Origin: Nonomuraea africana
GTDB taxonomy: Bacteria; Actinomycetota; Actinomycetes; Streptosporangiales; Streptosporangiaceae
NCBI RefSeq assembly: GCF_014873535.1
Contig: NZ_JADBEF010000001.1
Location: 6,324,001 to 6,388,000 of the forward strand
Length of the DNA: 64,000 bases
Direction of reading: 5' to 3'
Under the pieces are notes generated by a model. It ran no database searches and had not been told where the DNA came from. It was given only the letters and a program-made list of their open reading frames with translations. A program made the translations under genes and the position numbers. Positions within the stretch are counted from its first letter, which is position 1; every line of letters starts with the position of its first letter. Positions 11,107 through 19,532 of this stretch are shown one piece after another.

Positions 11107-12303
11107 ATGAGGATCTTCGTTGCCCGGCTGGCCGGGACCGCGGTCTTCGATCCGGCGGGCGACCAGATCGGCCGCATCAGGGACGTCGTGGCGGGCGTGC
11201 GCCCCGCGCAGGCGCCCCGGGTCCACGGCATGGTCGTGGAGGTCCAGCCCCGCCGCAGGGTCTTCCTGCCCATCACCCGCGTGCGCGGCATCGAGGCGGG
11301 CGCCGTCATCTTCACCGGACGGCTGAACATCCGCAGGTTCGAGCAGCGCGCGACGGAGACGCTCGTCCTGGGGCAGATGCTGGACCTGACCGTCGAGGTC
11401 GGCGGCGAGCCGATGATCGTCTACGACCTTGCCATGGAGGAGGTGCGCCCCTCCATCTGGGAGATCACCAAGGTGGCCGTCGTCAGGAAGAGAAGGCGAG
11501 ACCCGAGGATCGTCGACTGGCGTGAAGTGTCGGGCTTCGACATCCTCCAGCCGGACCAGGGCGCGGCGGGCCTCATCGCCGCCTTCGAGTCCATGCGCGC
11601 GGCCGACCTGGCCAGCGCCCTGCACGCGCTGCCCGACAAGCGGAAGATCGAGGTCGCCGCGGCCCTCGACGACGTCCGGCTGGCCGACGTGCTCGAGGAG
11701 CTGCCGTTGGGCGACCAGATGGGCATCCTCGGCACGCTGGACCCCGAGCGGGCCGCCGACGTGCTGGAGGAGATGGGCCCCGACGACGCCGCCGACCTGC
11801 TGCAGGACCTTCCCGAAGACCAGTCGGCGCGCCTGCTGGCGCTGATGGAGCCGAAAGAGGCCGCGCCGGTCAAGCGCCTGCTGACCTACGACGAGAAGAC
11901 CGCGGGCGGCATGATGACGACCGACCCCGTGATCCTGCCGCCCAGCGCCACGATCGCCGAGGCCCTCGCGAAGATCAGGCAGAAGGACCTGCCGCCCGCC
12001 GTGGCCGCCCAGGTCTTCGTCACGCGCGCGCCCAACGAGACCCCGACCGGCACCTACCTCGGGGTGTCCCACTTCCAGCGGCTCCTGCGCGATCCGCCCT
12101 CCACGCTGCTGGGCGCCGTCATCGACTCCTCGCTCGACCCGATCAGGCCCGACCTGCCGCTGACCGAGGTCACCGCGTATCTCGCGACCTACAACCTCGT
12201 GGCGGTCCCCGTCGTCGACGAGCTCGGCCAGCTCGTCGGCGCGGTCACCGTCGACGACGTGCTCGACCACCTGCTGCCCGAGGGCTGGCGCGATGCAGGT
12301 TGA
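11107..12303 (+). CDS. MgtE N-domain and CBS protein lacking the membrane channel
   Basis: 398 residues. Residues 1-110 look like a PRC-barrel-like beta domain. About 150-275 is the MgtE intracellular N domain, a superhelix with repeated DLASALHALP, ADVLEELP, DAADLLQDLP units. Two CBS motifs follow (about 280-395, MMTTDPVILPPSATIAEAL and VVDELGQLVGAVTVDDVLD). The transmembrane domain of true MgtE Mg2+ channels is absent, so this is a soluble Mg2+/nucleotide-sensing protein. The downstream DUF1003 membrane gene overlaps it by 11 nt. The same pair occurs in M. tuberculosis (Rv1232c/Rv1231c, from memory). TAGGCT 7 nt before the ATG indicates a leaderless start. Confidence 0.9.
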   Translation: MRIFVARLAGTAVFDPAGDQIGRIRDVVAGVRPAQAPRVHGMVVEVQPRRRVFLPITRVRGIEAGAVIFTGRLNIRRFEQRATETLVLGQMLDLTVEVGGEPMIVYDLAMEEVRPSIWEITKVAVVRKRRRDPRIVDWREVSGFDILQPDQGAAGLIAAFESMRAADLASALHALPDKRKIEVAAALDDVRLADVLEELPLGDQMGILGTLDPERAADVLEEMGPDDAADLLQDLPEDQSARLLALMEPKEAAPVKRLLTYDEKTAGGMMTTDPVILPPSATIAEALAKIRQKDLPPAVAAQVFVTRAPNETPTGTYLGVSHFQRLLRDPPSTLLGAVIDSSLDPIRPDLPLTEVTAYLATYNLVAVPVVDELGQLVGAVTVDDVLDHLLPEGWRDAG

Positions 12304-12760
12304 CCGGCTGGACCAGCCACGCGAGCTGAGACGCACGTTCCGCCCGCACTACGATCCGGAGGCGTTCGGACGGCTGTCGGAGCAGATCGCCCGGTTCCTC
12401 GGCACCGCCCGCTTCCTGGTCTACATGACGGGCTTCGTCGCGGTCTGGATCTGCTGGAACGTGCTCTCGCCCGCCCACCTGCGCTTCGATCCGTACCCGT
12501 TCATCTTCCTCACGCTCATGCTGTCGCTGCAGGCCTCCTACGCCGCCCCGCTGATCCTGTTGGCGCAGAACCGCCAGGACGACCGCGACCGCGTGCAGTA
12601 CGAGCAGGATCGGCTGGCGAGCGATCGCAACCAGGCCGACGTCGAGTACCTCACCCGCGAGATCGCGGGCCTGCGCATCGCCATCGGCGAGCTGGCCACC
12701 CGCGACTTCCTCCGCTCGGAGCTGCAGCGGTTCAGCGAGGAGCGACCAGAAGCTTCGTGA
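12293..12760 (+). CDS. DUF1003 membrane protein
   Basis: 155 residues. Two hydrophobic helices (about 42-60 and 72-95, with the family block WICWNVL and FIFLTLMLSLQASYAAP), then a charged helical tail (QNRQDDRDRVQYEQDR onward) likely to form a coiled coil in the cytoplasm. Function is unknown. It is translationally coupled to the MgtE-like gene, and its 3' end overlaps the convergent marR gene by 29 bp. Confidence 0.88.
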   Translation: MQVDRLDQPRELRRTFRPHYDPEAFGRLSEQIARFLGTARFLVYMTGFVAVWICWNVLSPAHLRFDPYPFIFLTLMLSLQASYAAPLILLAQNRQDDRDRVQYEQDRLASDRNQADVEYLTREIAGLRIAIGELATRDFLRSELQRFSEERPEAS

Positions 12761-13175
12761 GCATCGCCGTGCACTGCGCGAGCTCCTCCGGCTCCAGCAC
12801 GTCGAGGAACTCCGCGCGGATGCCGCGCAGGTAGGTCGGGGTGGCCTCCACCAGCCTGGCCTCCCCCGCGTCGGTCAGCACCGCGAACAGGCCGCGCGCG
12901 TCGTCGGCGCAGGCCTCCCGCTGCACCAGGCCGTCGCGCTGGAGCCGGTCGATGAGCCTGGTCAGGCCGCTGCGCGACAGCAGCACCCGGTCGGCCAGGT
13001 CGTTCATCCGCAGCCGCCGCCCCTGCGCCTCCGACAGCTGCTGCAGGACGTCGTAGGAGGCGAGCGCGAGGTCGTGGGCGGCCAGCAGGTCGGCCTCCAG
13101 CCGGCGGGTGATGCGCACCTGGGCCCGCTGCATCATGCGCCAGACCGCCGACTCCGCAGGCGACATCCCCACCAT
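12732..13175 (-). CDS. MarR family transcriptional regulator
   Basis: 147 residues with the MarR winged helix-turn-helix: LRMNDLADRVLLSRSGLTRLIDRL as recognition region (about 55-78) followed by wing DGLVQREACADDARG. It probably represses a nearby transporter or its own gene; the ligand is unknown. The start ATG is 7 nt after TAGGAT (leaderless). The TAGGATTCTTC block is present twice in tandem upstream, giving two overlapping -10 candidates or an operator. It converges with DUF1003. Confidence 0.9.
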   Translation of the reverse strand: MVGMSPAESAVWRMMQRAQVRITRRLEADLLAAHDLALASYDVLQQLSEAQGRRLRMNDLADRVLLSRSGLTRLIDRLQRDGLVQREACADDARGLFAVLTDAGEARLVEATPTYLRGIRAEFLDVLEPEELAQCTAMLTKLLVAPR

Positions 13176-13178
13176 GCG

Positions 13179-13200
13179 AAGAATCCTAGAAGAATCCTAA
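13179..13200 (-). promoter_or_regulatory. Tandem 11-bp repeat with two -10 boxes upstream of marR
   Basis: On the minus strand TAGGATTCTTC occurs twice back to back immediately before the marR ATG. Each copy has a TAGGAT hexamer; the proximal one is 7 nt from the ATG. It may be a double promoter or a direct-repeat operator. Confidence 0.55.
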
Positions 13201-13247
13201 AGGCCCCGGCGTTCGGCATATCCGGTCTAGGTTCATACCATGGACTC

Positions 13248-14387
13248 ATGGCACCTTCCCCGGAACAGGTGACAGCCGCACTCGCCACGGTCAACGACCC
13301 CGAGATCCGCCGGCCGATCACCGACCTTGACATGGTCAAGAGCATCGACATCTCCCCTTCAGGCGAGATCGTCGTCGGCATCTACCTGACGGTGGCGGGG
13401 TGTCCGTTGAAAGACACGATCACCCGTGACGTCACCGCCGCCGTCTCCGCGCTCGACGGCGTCACTGGTGTGCGCGTCGACCTCGACGTCATGAGCCAGG
13501 AGCAGCGCAAGACCCTCCAGACCAAACTCCGCGGCAACCGCGCGCCGGAGAAGGAGATCCCCTTCAACCAGCCGGGCTCGCTGACCCGCGTCTTCGCGGT
13601 GGCCAGCGGCAAGGGCGGCGTCGGCAAGTCGTCGGTCACCGTCAACCTGGCCGCCTCCATGGCCGCCCAGGGCCTGAAGGTGGGCATCGTCGACGCCGAC
13701 ATCTACGGCCACAGCGTCCCGCGCATGCTGGGCGCGTCAGATCGTCCCACCAAGGTCGAGGACATGATCATGCCGCCGGTGGCGCATGACATCAAGGTCA
13801 TCTCGGTCGGGATGTTCAAGCCGGAGGGCAACTCGGCGGTGGTGTGGCGCGGGCCGATGCTCGACCGCGCCCTGCACCAGTTCCTCGCCGACGTCTACTG
13901 GGGCGACCTCGACGTCCTGCTGCTCGACCTGCCGCCCGGCACCGGCGACATCGCCATCTCGGTGGCGCAGCGGCTGCCCTCGGCCGAGCTGCTCGTCGTC
14001 ACCACGCCGCAGATGGCCGCAGCCGAGGTGGCCGAGCGCGCCGGCTCCATCGCCGCGCAGACCCACCAGCAGATCGCCGGGGTCATCGAGAACATGGCGT
14101 GGCTGCCCTGCCCGCACTGCGACGAGAGGATCAGCCTCTTCGGCGAGGGCGGCGGCCAGACGGTCGCCGACGCGCTGACCCGCACCCTCGGCTCCAGGGT
14201 GCCGCTGCTGGGCCAGGTGCCGCTCGACACGCGGCTGCGCGAGGGCAGCGACGAGGGCAAGCCCCTCGTGCTCACCGACCCCGACGCTCCCGCCGCCGCC
14301 GAGCTGCGCCGCATCGCGGCGCAGCTGTCCAAGCGTTCGTCGAGCCTCAAGGGCCGTTCCCTCGGGCTGTCCCCGACCCCTCGATGA
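13248..14387 (+). CDS. mrp: Mrp/NBP35-type Fe-S cluster carrier P-loop ATPase
   Basis: 379 residues. A DUF59/MIP18 domain (about 1-90) is fused to a Mrp ATPase: Walker A GKGGVGKSS (about 121-129), switch region VDADIYGHSVPRMLG, DLPPGTGD, and the cluster-binding CPHC motif. Members bind and hand over [4Fe-4S] clusters to apoproteins in the cytosol. The ATG at 13248 was chosen because the protein then begins at the DUF59 domain; a TAGGTT -10 lies 14 nt upstream, and the ATG at 13240 is out of frame. In M. tuberculosis mrp likewise lies beside tatB/htrA. It converges on tatB, separated by a strong terminator. Confidence 0.92.
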   Translation: MAPSPEQVTAALATVNDPEIRRPITDLDMVKSIDISPSGEIVVGIYLTVAGCPLKDTITRDVTAAVSALDGVTGVRVDLDVMSQEQRKTLQTKLRGNRAPEKEIPFNQPGSLTRVFAVASGKGGVGKSSVTVNLAASMAAQGLKVGIVDADIYGHSVPRMLGASDRPTKVEDMIMPPVAHDIKVISVGMFKPEGNSAVVWRGPMLDRALHQFLADVYWGDLDVLLLDLPPGTGDIAISVAQRLPSAELLVVTTPQMAAAEVAERAGSIAAQTHQQIAGVIENMAWLPCPHCDERISLFGEGGGQTVADALTRTLGSRVPLLGQVPLDTRLREGSDEGKPLVLTDPDAPAAAELRRIAAQLSKRSSSLKGRSLGLSPTPR

Positions 14388-14420
14388 CCGGTTTTCACTG
14401 CCGGCCGTACTGAGGCCACC

Positions 14421-14514
14421 GTGGTCACCGCCCGCCGCCCGTCCATCACGGCACTGCGGCGACGGTGACCACCGTCACGTCCGGGCCACGGCCCCCTCAC
14501 GGGCGACGTGACGG
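14421..14514. other. Two overlapping inverted repeats after mrp
   Basis: GTGGTCACCG (14421-14430) pairs with CGGTGACCAC (14463-14472). CCGTCACGT (14472-14480) pairs with ACGTGACGG (14506-14514). The two hairpins share their middle arm and are in principle mutually exclusive. They may support termination; no coding sequence is present. Confidence 0.5.
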
Positions 14515-14527
14515 GTACGCGTGAAAG

Positions 14528-14563
14528 ACGGACGGCCACCCCGGGAAAGGGGTGGCCGTCCGT
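14528..14563. terminator. Bidirectional terminator between mrp and tatB
   Basis: A perfect 15-bp stem (ACGGACGGCCACCCC, loop GGGAAA, then its complement), followed by TTTC on the plus strand. It sits between the convergent mrp and tatB genes and would stop transcripts from both sides. Confidence 0.85.
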
Positions 14564-14594
14564 TTCGCGTGCCGTCAAAGATGAGGGGAGAGGA

Positions 14595-14951
14595 TCAGGT
14601 CGCCTCGGGGTCGTACGGCGGGAGCTCGCCGAAGCCGAGCTCGGAGATCGGCTCGGGCCCGGCGCCGACGGGCTCGAGCGCCGGCTGGGGCGTGGCGTTC
14701 CACGAGTCTTCGACGTCGTCGAGCAGGTGCTTGCGAACGAAGTTCTTGGGATTGAGGTCCGCCGGATCGAAGTCGGAGAACTCGGGCCCGAGGCCCGAGC
14801 GCAGATCGTCCCTGGCATTGGTGGCCATGCGACGGAGGTTGCGCAACGTCTTGCCCGCCTGAGCGGCCGCCTGCGGCAGCCTGTCCGGCCCGAAGACCAG
14901 CAGCGCGATGACGACGAGCGCCCCGACCTCCATCCAACCGAGTCCGAACAC
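14595..14951 (-). CDS. tatB: Twin-arginine translocase subunit TatB
   Basis: 118 residues. N-terminal membrane helix (about 4-21, GWMEVGALVVIALLVFGPDRLP) with the conserved FGPxRLP hinge, then an amphipathic helix (QAAAQAGKTLRNLRRM) and a charged variable tail. TatB binds signal peptides with TatC during export of folded proteins. GTG start with TAGGAG upstream. It lies 107 nt after htrA in the same direction, the position tatB has in the mycobacterial sigE cluster. Several proteins in this window carry Tat signals (27834, 34090, 35412). Confidence 0.92.
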   Translation of the reverse strand: MFGLGWMEVGALVVIALLVFGPDRLPQAAAQAGKTLRNLRRMATNARDDLRSGLGPEFSDFDPADLNPKNFVRKHLLDDVEDSWNATPQPALEPVGAGPEPISELGFGELPPYDPEAT

Positions 14952-15058
14952 CGCAAGCTCCTACCACTGTGCAACCGGTTCCGGGGACAACCCCGGCCAG
15001 TTCCAGACTAAGGGCTCGACCGGGCTGTGACGCACCCAGCCCGGACGAGCCCGCCGAA

Positions 15059-16510
<1,452 letters not shown>

Positions 16511-16556
16511 CTAGTCTCACCACTCCTTGTTCGGACACCGCAATCTTCGCCAGCGC

Positions 16557-16586
16557 GATGTACGAGAGACGTAAAGCGAGCGTCAA
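16557..16586 (-). promoter_or_regulatory. Candidate housekeeping promoter for htrA
   Basis: TTGACG (16586-16581), 18-nt spacer, TACATC (16562-16557) on the minus strand, about 47 nt before the htrA ATG. The -35 overlaps the stop of the rseB-like gene, so htrA could be expressed without sigE. Confidence 0.55.
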
Positions 16587-17542
16587 GCGAACGGGTTGAC
16601 CCAGGAAAGCACACGGTCGGCGCCACGGGCGAACCGGTCCCAGAAGCCCGGCTCCGCCTCGTGCGGCAGGCCGAGGACCGCGGCCGCTGCCACGTCCGAG
16701 GGCGCGTCGGCGAAGACGGTGTAGACATGACCCCCACTTGCCCAGATCATTTCCAGCCCGGCAGGATCCCGGATCCAGATCGTATGCCCGTCGCGATGCT
16801 GACTACGCCAGCCCGCGAGCCGTTCCTCGTCCAGGTTGCCGCGTTGGACGAACACCGACAGAACGGACACACCATCCGAGTATCCCAGCTTCAGGTAGCC
16901 GCCGGTCTCGGCGGCGTTCGCCAGCTCGAGACCGCCGGGCAGGATGGTGGGGAACACCCATCCGTGAGACCTGAGCGCGGCGACCGTGCCGGAGCCGAGT
17001 CTTCCCGGGGTGGGGAGGTGTGTCAGGGGGCGGGCGGCGTCGATCGTCACCTCGACGAAGGCCTCGCCCCTGGCGATCCTGCCCTGGCCGTCGAGCACCT
17101 CCCTGCGCAGCGGGATTCCGCTGGCGGTGTCGATCCAGTAGCGGGCGGCCACCCGCCCGTCGTGCCGTAGCGCCTCGACCAGGCGGGCCGCCCTGCCGCA
17201 GACGCTGCCGGCGCCCGACTCGACCACCCGGTAGTTGGCGCCGAGGGCGCGCAGCATGCCGTCCGAGGGCGCCAGCAGGCCGCCCGCGGGCGCGCCCGGA
17301 TCGGCCGCGCGCGAGTCGATCGTCATGCCCGTGCCCGGCGCGTTGCGCACCGCCAGCACCGCGCCCGACGTGGTGAACATCGTGCCTGAGTACCGCTGTG
17401 CCCTCGCCGCGGCCGCCGACTGCCTCAGCAGCGACAGCCCGGTGTCCTCGTTCTCCGAGTCGTCAGGGACGGCGAGCGCCGTGCCCTGCAGGCCCAGCGC
17501 CAACGGCAGCGCCAGCACGAGGACGGCCAGCAGCCGGCTCAC
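16583..17542 (-). CDS. RseB/MucB-like exported sigma-E regulatory protein
   Basis: 319 residues. A signal peptide (1-24, LLAVLVLALPLALGLQGTALA) is followed by a lipoprotein-carrier/MucB-RseB-like fold: QRYSGTMFTTSG near the N-terminus, RYWIDTASGIPLRREVLDGQGR as the beta-sheet signature, and a C-terminal domain (about 185-300). In proteobacteria RseB binds RseA and shields it from cleavage. Here it is coupled to rseA through a GTGA overlap, which supports the same role. I know of no such gene between rseA and htrA in M. tuberculosis, so the cluster is enlarged here. Confidence 0.82.
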   Translation of the reverse strand: MSRLLAVLVLALPLALGLQGTALAVPDDSENEDTGLSLLRQSAAAARAQRYSGTMFTTSGAVLAVRNAPGTGMTIDSRAADPGAPAGGLLAPSDGMLRALGANYRVVESGAGSVCGRAARLVEALRHDGRVAARYWIDTASGIPLRREVLDGQGRIARGEAFVEVTIDAARPLTHLPTPGRLGSGTVAALRSHGWVFPTILPGGLELANAAETGGYLKLGYSDGVSVLSVFVQRGNLDEERLAGWRSQHRDGHTIWIRDPAGLEMIWASGGHVYTVFADAPSDVAAAAVLGLPHEAEPGFWDRFARGADRVLSWVNPFA

Positions 17543-18060
17543 GGAGTGGCGGAGGGCGGATTGCCGTAGGGCACCGTGGTCTTGTGGACCTGCTTGAACA
17601 CCTCGACGGGAGGCGAGACCGAGGGGCCCTGGTCCTGCCCTGCGACAACGAACAGCGTGCCGAGCGCGACCGCGGCGGAGACGACGCCTACGGCCACATA
17701 GGCCGGACGCCTGCGGGACCGTCCGGGCCCCGACGAGCCGCCCAGAACCCCCCGAGGCCGGTTGTCCGGTGGGGCGATGCTGCGCGGGCCGGGAAGCGGG
17801 ACGCCGCCGAAGGTCGGAAAGGGGCGCTCCCGTGGCGGCACGGGGTCGCCTGGCTCACCCATCCGCAGCAACGACATCGTGAGGTCGGCGGGCATCGACG
17901 GGCCGTCGAGCGAGCGCAGGCGCGACTTCAGCGCCCGCGTCGCCTCCACCTCCCGCCTGCAGTCGGCGCAGAAGGCCAGGTGGGCGAGGGCGCGCTCACG
18001 CTCGGCGTGGCGCAGCTCACCGTCGACAAGCGCCGAGAGGCGCTCTCCAAGGTGCGACAT
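17539..18060 (-). CDS. rseA: Zinc-type anti-sigma-E factor RseA
   Basis: 173 residues. The N-terminal ZAS domain contains HLAFCADC (HxxxCxxC, with an upstream His as fourth ligand), which clamps an ECF sigma factor. One helix (about 118-140, AYVAVGVVSAAVALGTLFVV) anchors it, leaving a short outer segment. The ATG at 18060 lies 6 nt after GGGAGGAAG and 1 nt after the sigE stop; the upstream GTG would lack this site. The order sigE-rseA-rseB-like-htrA fits a stress operon in which RseA holds SigE until the signal arrives. Confidence 0.9.
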   Translation of the reverse strand: MSHLGERLSALVDGELRHAERERALAHLAFCADCRREVEATRALKSRLRSLDGPSMPADLTMSLLRMGEPGDPVPPRERPFPTFGGVPLPGPRSIAPPDNRPRGVLGGSSGPGRSRRRPAYVAVGVVSAAVALGTLFVVAGQDQGPSVSPPVEVFKQVHKTTVPYGNPPSATP

Positions 18061-18061
18061 A

Positions 18062-18664
18062 TCAGACTTCCTCCCCACGGGTCACGGTCGGGGGGAGTTC
18101 AGGGCTGCGGGGCGCCCGGTGGTCGAGCGCCTCTCGCAACTGCGCCCGGCCACGATGGATCCTGCTGCGGACCGTGCCCAGCTTCACGCCGAGCGTGGCC
18201 GCGATCTCCTCATACGACAGGCCCTCGATGTCGCACAACACCACCGCGGCCCTGAACTCGGGCGCGAGCGCGTCGAGCGCGGCCTGGATGTCGGGCTCGA
18301 GATGCGCGTCGTCCCACGCCTGGGCGGGAGAGGGCTCCCTGCCGCTCAGCCGCTCGGCGGCGTCGTCGGCCAGGCCCTCGAAGCGGATGCGCTGCTTCCT
18401 GCGCGCCGTGTCGAGGAACAGGTTCGTCGTGATCCTGTGCAGCCAGCCCTCGAAGGTGCCGGGTGTGTAGCTCGACAGGGACCGGAAGACCCGGACGAAG
18501 ACCTCCTGCGTGAGGTCCTCCGCGTCGTGAACGTTGCCGGTCAGCCTGTAGGCCAGCCGATACACGCGGGCGGAGTGTGTCCGCACCACTTCCTCCCAGG
18601 TGGGAGGAGTCCATTCAGACACATCTGACACGCGAGGATCGGCCTGGTGGTCGCTTTCGTCCAC
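18062..18664 (-). CDS. sigE: ECF RNA polymerase sigma factor SigE
   Basis: About 200 residues. Region 2 (RVYRLAYRLTGNVHDAEDLT onward, with FEGWLHRITTNLFLD for -10 recognition) and region 4 (ALAPEFRAAVVLCDIEGLSY, helix-turn-helix ending GTVRSRIHRGR) closely match mycobacterial SigE as I remember it. The chosen start is the GTG at 18664 behind AAGGAGAGGAG; an ATG at 18703 and a TTG at 18754 are in frame and possible. A GGAAC-N17-CGTT promoter upstream suggests it activates its own transcription. It is divergent from the O-methyltransferase, as in Rv1221/Rv1220c. Confidence 0.92.
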   Translation of the reverse strand: MDESDHQADPRVSDVSEWTPPTWEEVVRTHSARVYRLAYRLTGNVHDAEDLTQEVFVRVFRSLSSYTPGTFEGWLHRITTNLFLDTARRKQRIRFEGLADDAAERLSGREPSPAQAWDDAHLEPDIQAALDALAPEFRAAVVLCDIEGLSYEEIAATLGVKLGTVRSRIHRGRAQLREALDHRAPRSPELPPTVTRGEEV

Positions 18665-18771
18665 CAGCACTCCTCTCCTTGGGACCACCGTCGCTACCGC
18701 CATAGTGCCTGGTTTCGTCCCTTCGTGCGCACTGCCTGCCTTCAGGACCGGCAAAGCCCGTTTAAACCTGC

Positions 18772-18797
18772 AACGCGTTAGGCGCGACCAGAGTTCC
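18772..18797 (-). promoter_or_regulatory. Candidate SigE-dependent autoregulatory promoter
   Basis: On the minus strand GGAAC (18797-18793), 17-nt spacer, CGTT (18775-18772), the form bound by actinobacterial SigE-type ECF factors. It would start transcription about 100 nt upstream of the chosen sigE start. Confidence 0.7.
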
Positions 18798-18816
18798 CGT
18801 CCCGGCGTGTCTCCCC

Positions 18817-18822
18817 TAGGCT
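18817..18822 (+). promoter_or_regulatory. -10 box of the O-methyltransferase gene
   Basis: TAGGCT about 42 nt before the ATG, leaving a short leader that carries the GGGGAGGAG ribosome site. Confidence 0.5.
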
Positions 18823-18864
18823 GCGATCGGTGACCAATTGCACGGAAGTGGGGAGGAGAGGCCG

Positions 18865-19503
18865 ATGACCAGCCCGGTAGAGGCCACTCTGGCCTATGCG
18901 GAGCAGTTCCATCATGAGGATGAGATTCTGCACGCGGCGCGGCAGCGCGGCCAGGAGATGGGCGCGCCGCCCATCCTTCCCGGAGGCGGTGCCGCGTTGT
19001 GCTTCCTCGCCACGGCGCTCAACGCGCGCTCCGTCGTGGAGATCGGCACCGGGTGCGGCGTGTCAGGGCTGTGGCTGCTGCGCGGCATGCGCCCCGACGG
19101 CACGCTGACCAGCGTCGACGTCGAGCCCGAGCACCAGCGCCTGGCCCGCCAGACCTTCGCGGACGCCGGCTTCTCCGGCGGCCGGATCCGGCTGATCACC
19201 GGGCGCGCGCTCGACGTGCTGCCCCGGCTGTCCGACGGCGGGTACGACCTGGTGTTCGCCGACGCGGCCAAGCAGGAGTACGCCGACTACCTGGCCGAGT
19301 CGGTGCGGCTGCTGCGCGTGGGCGGGATCGTGGCCTTCGACAACGCGCTGTGGCACAACAGGGTGGCCGACCCCTCCCAGCGCGACCCCGACACGGTCGC
19401 GGTGCGGGAGCTGGGCAAGCTCGTGCAGGCCGACGACCGCCTGCGGCCGCTCATGATGCCGTTGGGCGACGGGCTGCTGGCCGCCATCAAGATCTCCGTC
19501 TGA
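18865..19503 (+). CDS. Class I SAM-dependent O-methyltransferase (Rv1220c-like)
   Basis: 212 residues. Rossmann-type methyltransferase with VEIGTGCGVSGLWLL (SAM loop, about 52-66), VDVEPEHQRLAR acidic residue, and the O-methyltransferase block YDLVFADAAKQEYADYL with the metal-binding Asp, followed by GGIVAFDNALW. Probably a catechol-type methyltransferase; substrate unknown. The ATG with GGGGAGGAG 6 nt upstream was chosen over an upstream TTG. Same divergent arrangement with sigE as in mycobacteria. Confidence 0.9.
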   Translation: MTSPVEATLAYAEQFHHEDEILHAARQRGQEMGAPPILPGGGAALCFLATALNARSVVEIGTGCGVSGLWLLRGMRPDGTLTSVDVEPEHQRLARQTFADAGFSGGRIRLITGRALDVLPRLSDGGYDLVFADAAKQEYADYLAESVRLLRVGGIVAFDNALWHNRVADPSQRDPDTVAVRELGKLVQADDRLRPLMMPLGDGLLAAIKISV

Positions 19504-19512
19504 AGGGCGGCC

Positions 19513-19532
19513 AGCCCCTCGGCGGAGGGCTC
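19513..19532. terminator. Possible short terminator between the O-methyltransferase and pepA genes
   Basis: AGCCCCTC, loop GGCG, GAGGGCT: a seven-pair stem with one bulged C in the 27-nt gap between convergent genes. Weak. Confidence 0.35.
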
